Source: Solen grandis (Eukaryota; Mollusca; Bivalvia; Adapedonta; Solenidae). From it: DNA of 64,000 nucleotides. Position 1 is the first letter of the stretch, and each line of letters begins with the position of its first letter. The notes beneath the pieces were generated by a model. That model searched no databases and was not told the origin of the DNA. It saw only the letters and a program-made list of their open reading frames with translations. Where the stretch lies: the NCBI GenBank assembly GCA_021229015.1, contig CM037778.1, positions 87,272,477 to 87,336,476 on the forward strand. Direction: 5' to 3'. The translations under genes and the position numbers were made by a program. Shown piece by piece: positions 58,068-64,000 of this stretch.

Positions 58068-59144
58068 ATTTGCTTGCAAAAGGTACTGCTCTAACCCATT
58101 GACTGTTGAACTTTTTTTCCAAATCGAAGTAAATATAAATTAATTAAACTCAGTTAACTAAAACACCAGATGGGAGTGAATGGGTACCAAATGAAAGCAA
58201 TATTTGTATATAACCACAGTGGATTTCAATAGAAACGAAAAGTACGACTGGACCATGTTCTATAGCACATAGTCATTGGAAAAAAGTGAATAGATAAATA
58301 TAAGAACACTTTTGAAGTTATGCTTAAAATATATTGTACTAAACAGTTTATGTAACTAAACATAATGTTTATTTGTAACTTTGAATACACATGTAATCAT
58401 TTAGTATTTTCAGTGCTTTGATTTAAGTAAAACTCTTCAATTAGGAGAAATTCACGTGATTTTAAAGTGAAAGTAAGATTTTAATAGTACATTATTTAAA
58501 TATGTAGTATTAAAGAACAGAGGCATGTTGTATGTTGGTTCATTCAAGTCCACGTTCTGTGATCATTGCTGTTAAAATGTATTCGTAGTAATCTATGTAT
58601 TTTGTTTTCAGCTTTTCCTTATTATTTTGTTGACCTGGATTTCAACAGTTCCTGGGTTTGACTATTATAGATATCCATTGTATAGAGTTACTATGGGCTA
58701 TTTTGCACGCACTCTACCGTAAAATGTTATTCAGCACTGTCGCCTGTCAAACTTTCACTGCATAATCCCCAGTAATTCAAACTCAATTCATTTTACATGC
58801 CACACATTTTTTAAATGAATCTCAATTATCAGTCAGCACTCAAAATTGTAATACTTATAGCTGGAACCCATTTGAAAGCTTCAGAGCTGAGACTTGACTT
58901 GACCACCTGTGCCAACTGAAACACAGAATATCTTTTGGCCTGCAACAGAAAGTCCCAGATGATTTATCATTTGCATAAACAATGTTTTCGGTTTAGTTGT
59001 ATCTCAGTAGAGAGAGATGTTACAAATTTAAAACTTACAGGCAATGGCATTGCAAAGTCAACTTAACAGTTGATAAAATTTCGCTGGAATGAAGTTGTTA
59101 TACTTTAGATTAAAATAGGAAAGTAATGTAACCAAGTAAAATAT
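58068..59144. other. Intergenic, nothing recognised
   Basis: No supported features. Confidence 0.45.
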
Positions 59145-59147
59145 CCT

Positions 59148-59218
59148 ACTGCCCTGAGCTGGAATCGAACTCGGGACCTTCGGTATGCAAATCAGACACA
59201 CTACCATGTCGCCACAAA
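59148..59218 (-). repeat. tRNA-like SINE head
   Basis: On the minus strand the sequence reads like a tRNA with A box TGGCGACATGGTAGTG and B box GAGTTCGATTCCAGC, about 65 bp apart. Stem pairing is incomplete and no clean anticodon stem forms, so it is treated as a SINE head rather than a tRNA gene. Confidence 0.55.
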
Positions 59219-59797
59219 AGCAAGCTCTATGGCAAGATAGTACAAGTGCCATTTTATACCTCTACTACAGTAAGACCTTATAATAAAAAAAAAAGAACTT
59301 GTGTGCTGGTTAACTTAAGTTATATTTCTATGGAAATGTAGGCCAAACTATAGAGTATGCCATAATAATTTTATCACAAATTAAAAATTTATGTAAAATA
59401 CAGGGGTCATATTTTTTTTCAAATAGTACGAGTGACTTATAAAAATAACTTGATCTTCTTGCAATGACATTACTCGTCCTTCAGTTAGGTATGAAAAATT
59501 AAAGCATTCTAACATTTTCAGCTTCTGCAACAAACAGACACTAATTTGACAGGTTTACATGACTATAAATGGATAGTGGATGAAGCATAAAACTGTTATA
59601 TATTCGGGTACACAGTCTAAAGGCAGAAACGCACATCTTGCAATATTATTGTTGCACGGTTATTCACCGGTGCCTAGACTTTTTGTTTTTCCTGGTATGT
59701 TTATGGTATAAAAGTCAATAACTGAATATTTTATTTTTTGACAAAATTTTATTGAAAATGGTAGTCTAGTGTTACTGTTTATCATCTGAATGGTATG

Positions 59798-59992
59798 TAA
59801 TCACAGATAAACAATTCTTTTTTTAATTTTCGCCCACAGGGCTTTATCAAAAATAATGAAGAAGTAATAATGTATTATACAATATTGTTTTTAGTCAAAA
59901 TGCAATGATGTAGTGCTTTTGTACTTCTTCATGATTTTTGATAAAGCCCTGTGGGCAAAAATTCAAAAAAGAGTTGTTTATCAGTGATTTAA
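59798..59992. mobile_element. MITE with about 65-bp inverted repeats
   Basis: Left ATCACAGATAAACAATTCTT and the complement of the right, ATCACTGATAAACAACTCTT. Pairing continues through CCCACAGGGCTTTATCAAAA and ATGAAGAAGTA, leaving a centre of about 60 bp. Confidence 0.88.
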
Positions 59993-60769
59993 CCTTACTC
60001 CCTGTATGGAGCTTTTACAGTGATATGTAATCATACTGATTGAAACTATCACGCTTTTTATGATATTCTGAATAAATAAAGAATCTGGTATGTAGTTATA
60101 ATAAGGTTTAATATTAAATTGCCGTGGATATCTTCCTAATAAAAAAAAATCATGAATTTCTAGATGCTTTATTGTAAAAAATCAATTAACAGTTGCCCTA
60201 AAATTCATCAGAGGAAAAATTTATCAAGCCATTTTTTATGGATACCGATAGATACCGGGATATTCTGACATATAGGATGCCGACTTTTAGCATCCTCAGG
60301 TGCATTTCCGGTTTTATTTCATTCTGATCACGGGGATGATTTTTACAAATATTCTGCCACAGACAAGCTGCTACGAGGTAGAAAGTGATGCCTATTTTCC
60401 CCCCAAAAAATCAACTCCTCCTGCAGGATAACCTGATTGCGAAAGTTAACTTGTCCTGTCAAATTTCCACTAATAATTACAAGCAGACAAGTGGAATTTT
60501 TGACCCCTGAAATATATGTCAAAATAAAGGGCAGTTACATAAAAGCAGAAGAGATATAAAGAAAATCCATACATTTCTGAGACAACCCTCATATTTAAGT
60601 TAGAAAAAAAATTTGTATAGGACACACTAACCCTTGTTGAGGTTAGAATTTAAGGATAAAACATTGTTAATGCATTTAAACAAGAAAATTTTGAGTTCTG
60701 TGAATCTGTATATGGTATATTTCAGGTGGTAATAAAATTGTCAAAGGTATGTTTTCCCAGACATAGGAA
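59993..60769. other. 5' flank of the FYVE gene
   Basis: AT-rich, no element recognised. A candidate acceptor TTTTCCCAG ends at 60,760, so transcription probably starts farther upstream with a non-coding exon. Confidence 0.4.
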
Positions 60770-62844
60770 ATGACAGACTGGGTGTTGGTGTCTGGTGACT
60801 GGGGCAGTGACCAGGTTGTACAGAGAGACAGGCAGGGCTTTGTGAAACCTGCATCATTCACAGATGTGTCATTAGCTCTGGACTCACAGAGTGATAATAG
60901 TACGAAAGGTAATTAGTAAGGTTTTACATTGAATAGTTTTTAAAATTTTAAACTTTATTCATTTTACAATGATTGGACAGAAAGCGACATCGTCAAATAT
61001 CTTATGAAAATCTTCTAATAGGCATTTGCATAGTCCTTGATGTTTGAGGACACCGAAGGATTTGGAGATAATCCGTATGTCTAAACTGGCTACCCATACC
61101 CTCTCGCTTACAAATCGGACAACCTGTGATCAAACTCTGTTGAGAATGAACATTTTCTTAGACTCCAAAGTGATAGACTAAAATCTCCTTCATGTGTTGT
61201 AATTCAGATAATCACCAAGAAAGTGAAACAACTCATAATACATGCAGGTACAACTCATAATACATGTAGGTACAACTCATAATACATGTAGGTACTATGT
61301 TTATTTTTGTACATGCTACAAGGAATAGTAGGTTCCATGAATTTTGAACGTAAACACATTTTTAGCTTGACTATTCGAGGAATATGAGAGCTATTGTAGT
61401 CACCCTTGCATCGGCGTCGGCATTGGCGTTGCAGCTTTTGGTTAAAGTTTTGTATGCAAGTTACTATCAATCTTATATCTCAGTAACCATTTATAATATT
61501 GACTTGAAAGTTTATAAATATGTTCAGGGGCATCAGACAAACAAGGAAGATAACTCTTGACTGAATTTAATATAAATTATGGCCCCTTTTTAACTTAGAA
61601 ATTTTGGTTAAAGTTTTGCAATGCAACAGAAAATTTTGTTAAAGTTTTGTATGCAAGCTACTATCCAGCTTGTATCTCAATAACCATTCTTTATATTGAC
61701 TTGAAAGTTTTTTAGTATGTTTAGCGGCATCAGACAACCAAGGTAGATAACTATTGATGGAATATATCACAAATTATGGCCCCTTTTTAACTTAAAAGTT
61801 TTGGTTCTAGCTTGGATACTTGGTTAAAGTTTTTCTTGCACAGTGTTATTATGCTTATGTCTCAGTAACTAGGCATTGGATTGATTTTAGGCTTCATAAA
61901 AATATTAAGGGGTATCAGACTATCAAGGTATATCATTTTGGACTATTATTATATACAGGGTAACTATGTAAAGGGCAAGAATTGAAATAGATTTCATTTG
62001 ATTTACTAACAAGCATTTTGAATAGTCAAGCGTGCTGTCCTCTGACAGTTCTTGTTATTACACAGTCTAATATAATATGGTCACTGTTTTTGACTCCCAA
62101 GAAGTGTTGTAATTGTTATTGTATCAATTATTGCTTATGTAGTTATAGTTTATACCATTTGGGCTTTGCAACCGCAAAATGTGCTTGTCCAACCAAGGCA
62201 TTTTTATGCCCCCGCATCAATAGGTCAGGGGGGCGGGGAGGCATATTGTTTTTGGTACAAAACTTTAACCTTAACCGTAACTCGGAAGTCCTACCACCTA
62301 CAGCCTTCAAACTTCACAGGTGTTAATGCACCTTAATGAGCTCTAGCCAACAAGTGAACTAGAATCTTTAAATGACCTTGACCCCCCAAGGTCTAAGGCC
62401 CCTTGCGGGGACATGGGGTTCATTGGAATATAGTGGTTGTTTTTACTGGAGTCTTTGCAAAGTGGATTAATTTGAAGACTGCTATTATTGGATTGGTCTG
62501 GAATATTTACTGCCCCATTTTGGATCAAACCCCTAACCTTTATATCTGTAATCTAACCACAGCTTAACTTATTGAAAATGTTTAACTTTGATGCTTAACT
62601 TTTAGATTATACTGTTGCACTGATCTCTCTTGTTTATTTCTATCCAGAGATAACCAAAAGACACTGGGTGAGCACAGATAGCTGCCAAGAATGCATGAAC
62701 CGATCATGCCGCAGGAAGTTCACACTGATAGAGAGGCCCAGTCACTGTCGGAGATGCGGGAAGGTTTTCTGTAGTGAATGTGTCCGCTTCAAGAGGAAGC
62801 TCAGCTTTCTTGCTAACCTTGACCCAGAGGGAAAACCATACAAG
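60770..62844 (+). CDS. FYVE zinc-finger protein, first two coding exons (partial)
   Basis: Exons 60,770-60,908 and 62,648-62,844, donors GTAATT (60,909) and GTAGCA (62,845), acceptor TATCCAG. The phase-1 junction joins in frame, giving 112 residues, and the next exon lies beyond the window or in the remaining intron. An in-frame TAG just before the ATG supports this start. FYVE-like features: W53, D57, C59, C62, C67, then F71, R76-P-S-H79-C80-R81-R82-C83-G84, C88, C91. FYVE domains bind two Zn ions and PI3P on endosomes, and the last CxxC pair must be in a later exon. The ligand motif R(R/K)HHCR is changed to RPSHCRR and cysteine spacing before it is unusual, so lipid binding is uncertain. 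The N-terminus (W4, W11, acidic) matches no family I can name. Confidence 0.8.
61229..61294 (+). repeat. Three-copy 22-bp tandem repeat in the FYVE intron
   Basis: CAACTCATAATACATGYAGG followed by TA, three near-identical copies. Confidence 0.9.
61363..62058 (+). mobile_element. Tandem-core element with AGCTTGACTATTC ends, in the FYVE intron
   Basis: Left AGCTTGACTATTCGAGGAAT and right GAATAGTCAAGCGTGC, inverted over about 13 bp. The interior has three or four copies of a block with GGTTAAAGTTTTGTATGCAA, CTCAGTAACCATT, GACTTGAAAGTTT, TCAGACAA-CAAGGAAGATAAC and AATTATGGCCCCTTTTTAAC, period about 165-180 bp. Confidence 0.75.
62200..62420 (+). repeat. GC-rich dispersed repeat in the FYVE intron
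   Basis: TTTTTATGCCCCCGCATCAA, then AACTTTAACCTTAACCGTAA and GACCTTGACCCCCCAAGG. The style resembles other bivalve dispersed repeats, but no second copy is in the window. A short open frame here is not supported. Confidence 0.45.
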
Positions 62845-62939
62845 GTAGCAATTTTTGGATGTTTTTTTTCTCACTGAAAAATTCTGTCTTCCAAGTTGAT
62901 GATATCCGGGCTGGTGTCAGGTCAGGTTGACCTTTTTTT

Positions 62940-63884
62940 TATCCCCGCCGATGGAAAGGGGAATATTATTTTGGCTTTCATCCGTCCTTCCTTGGCATGT
63001 TTCGATCAAGCCATTTAACCAAGAGTTATGGCCCTTGATTAGTTATGCAGTAATATTCGTTTCGCGCTATTTCTCTGCAACTACGGTTTTAAAAACCATC
63101 ATTAGGATTCCATCAGACCATTTAACCCAGAGTTATAGCCCTTGATTAGTTATGCAGTATGTATACTGAGTAACATTTGTTTCTGCGCTATTTCTCTGCA
63201 ACTACTGACTGGATTTTAACGAAACTTAATGGCAACCATCATTACCAATAGGAGATGTGCATATCCTTGGCATGTATCGATCGGCCCATTTAACCTAGAG
63301 TTATGGCCCTTGATTAGTATTGCAGTACTTTTACAGAGTAACATTTGTTTCTGCTATTTCTCTGCAACTGCTGACTGGATTTTAATGAAACTTCATGGCA
63401 ACCATCATTACCAATAGGAGATGCGCTCATCCTCTGCATGTTCTTATCACACCATTTAACATGGAGTTATGGCCCTTGATTAGTTATGCAGTTTGTATAC
63501 AGAGTAACATTTTGTTTCTGTGCTATTTCTTAGCAACGGTTTACTAGATTTCAATAAAACTTAATGGGAACCATCTATATCAATTAGAGATGCACATATA
63601 ATTGGCATGTTCTGGTTTGACCCTTCAACACAATTGCCTGCTTTTTATTCCTTAAATGGTGCTGAATCATATTGTTTCCACTGAACTAACCAAGCCACAT
63701 ATCATTATTATTTGACATCACACAATTTTTAGCTCACCTTAGCAAATGCTCAGGATGACCTAATAGGATCACCTTTCGTCTAGCATCCAGCTGTCTGATT
63801 TCTTCCCATTTTCTTTTTATGCAAATTCTGACTTAACCCTTTCTTCAAACAAGCACCGATCGGCGGGGGATATACTGTCTGTGA
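62940..63884 (+). mobile_element. Tandem-core element with ATCCCCGCCGA ends, in the FYVE intron
   Basis: Left end ATCCCCGCCGATGG and right TCGGCGGGGGATA are inverted. The interior has four copies of CCATTTAACCAAGAGTTATGGCCCTTGATTAG-type blocks at about 63,013, 63,118, 63,287 and 63,452, later spacing about 165 bp, each followed by GTAACATTTGTTTCTGCGC-like and TATTTCTCTGCAACT. Non-coding. Confidence 0.8.
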
Positions 63885-64000
63885 CAGAGTCTTGTATTTT
63901 TTTTAAATCTGCTATAACTTCTTTGTCTTTCATTGGGTTGTTTCAGTATTTGGACAGTCACTCAGTCACTTAAGTGGATTGACCTTTACATTATGCAGTT

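Noticed and set aside
59148..59218. Functional minus-strand tRNA gene
   Set aside because: Promoter-box spacing is right but the acceptor and anticodon stems do not pair.

Overview
The window looks like nuclear DNA from a bivalve mollusc, probably a heterodont clam. The evidence is AT-rich intergenic DNA, GT-AG introns, intronless class A GPCR genes, dense tRNA-headed SINEs and MITEs, and tandem-core repeats of a kind familiar from bivalve genomes. The species cannot be fixed from the sequence alone. There is no bacterial or viral operon structure.

Positions 1-16,966 form a repeat-dominated, poorly polished contig end, closed by a run of exactly 100 N (16,967-17,066). Its core is a tandem array of a 1.22-1.27 kb satellite unit (about 2,900-16,966). 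Each unit joins a CpG-rich module with several CACGTG sites, an embedded fold-back element, and an AT-rich segment with inverted AAAT/ATTT tracts. One unit is split by a 3.18 kb element with about 100-bp terminal inverted repeats (11,885-15,063) and a 6-bp GCGCTT target duplication. Positions 6,969-8,985 are garbled, starting with 44 consecutive C.

Positions 17,067-27,400 hold two intact single-exon rhodopsin-like GPCR genes in divergent orientation: a 428-residue receptor on the minus strand and an 825-residue receptor with a very long cytoplasmic tail on the plus strand. Both depart from several class A consensus motifs. About 6.2 kb of repeat-bearing DNA separates their start codons.

Positions 27,400-49,200 are gene-poor, with SINEs of several families, MITEs, microsatellites and one minisatellite. 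Three copies of a 240-bp MITE, bounded by TTAA and containing a near-perfect 67-nt hairpin, lie at 41.4, 50.1 and 52.8 kb. A 192-bp MITE nested in a SINE at 42.46 kb can be read to the base.

Positions 49,200-64,000 hold parts of two spliced plus-strand genes. One encodes a 93-residue single-pass membrane protein over two exons. The other is the 5' part of a FYVE zinc-finger protein, with two exons that join in frame and continuation beyond the window. Around and inside them are three types of tandem-core repeat, two of them bounded by inverted termini.

The genes do not form an evident pathway. The most distinctive content is the satellite and its layered mobile elements, the hairpin MITE, and the two atypical receptors. 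Repeat family labels (SINE-A to SINE-E, fold-back family and so on) are local names based only on similarity between copies seen here.
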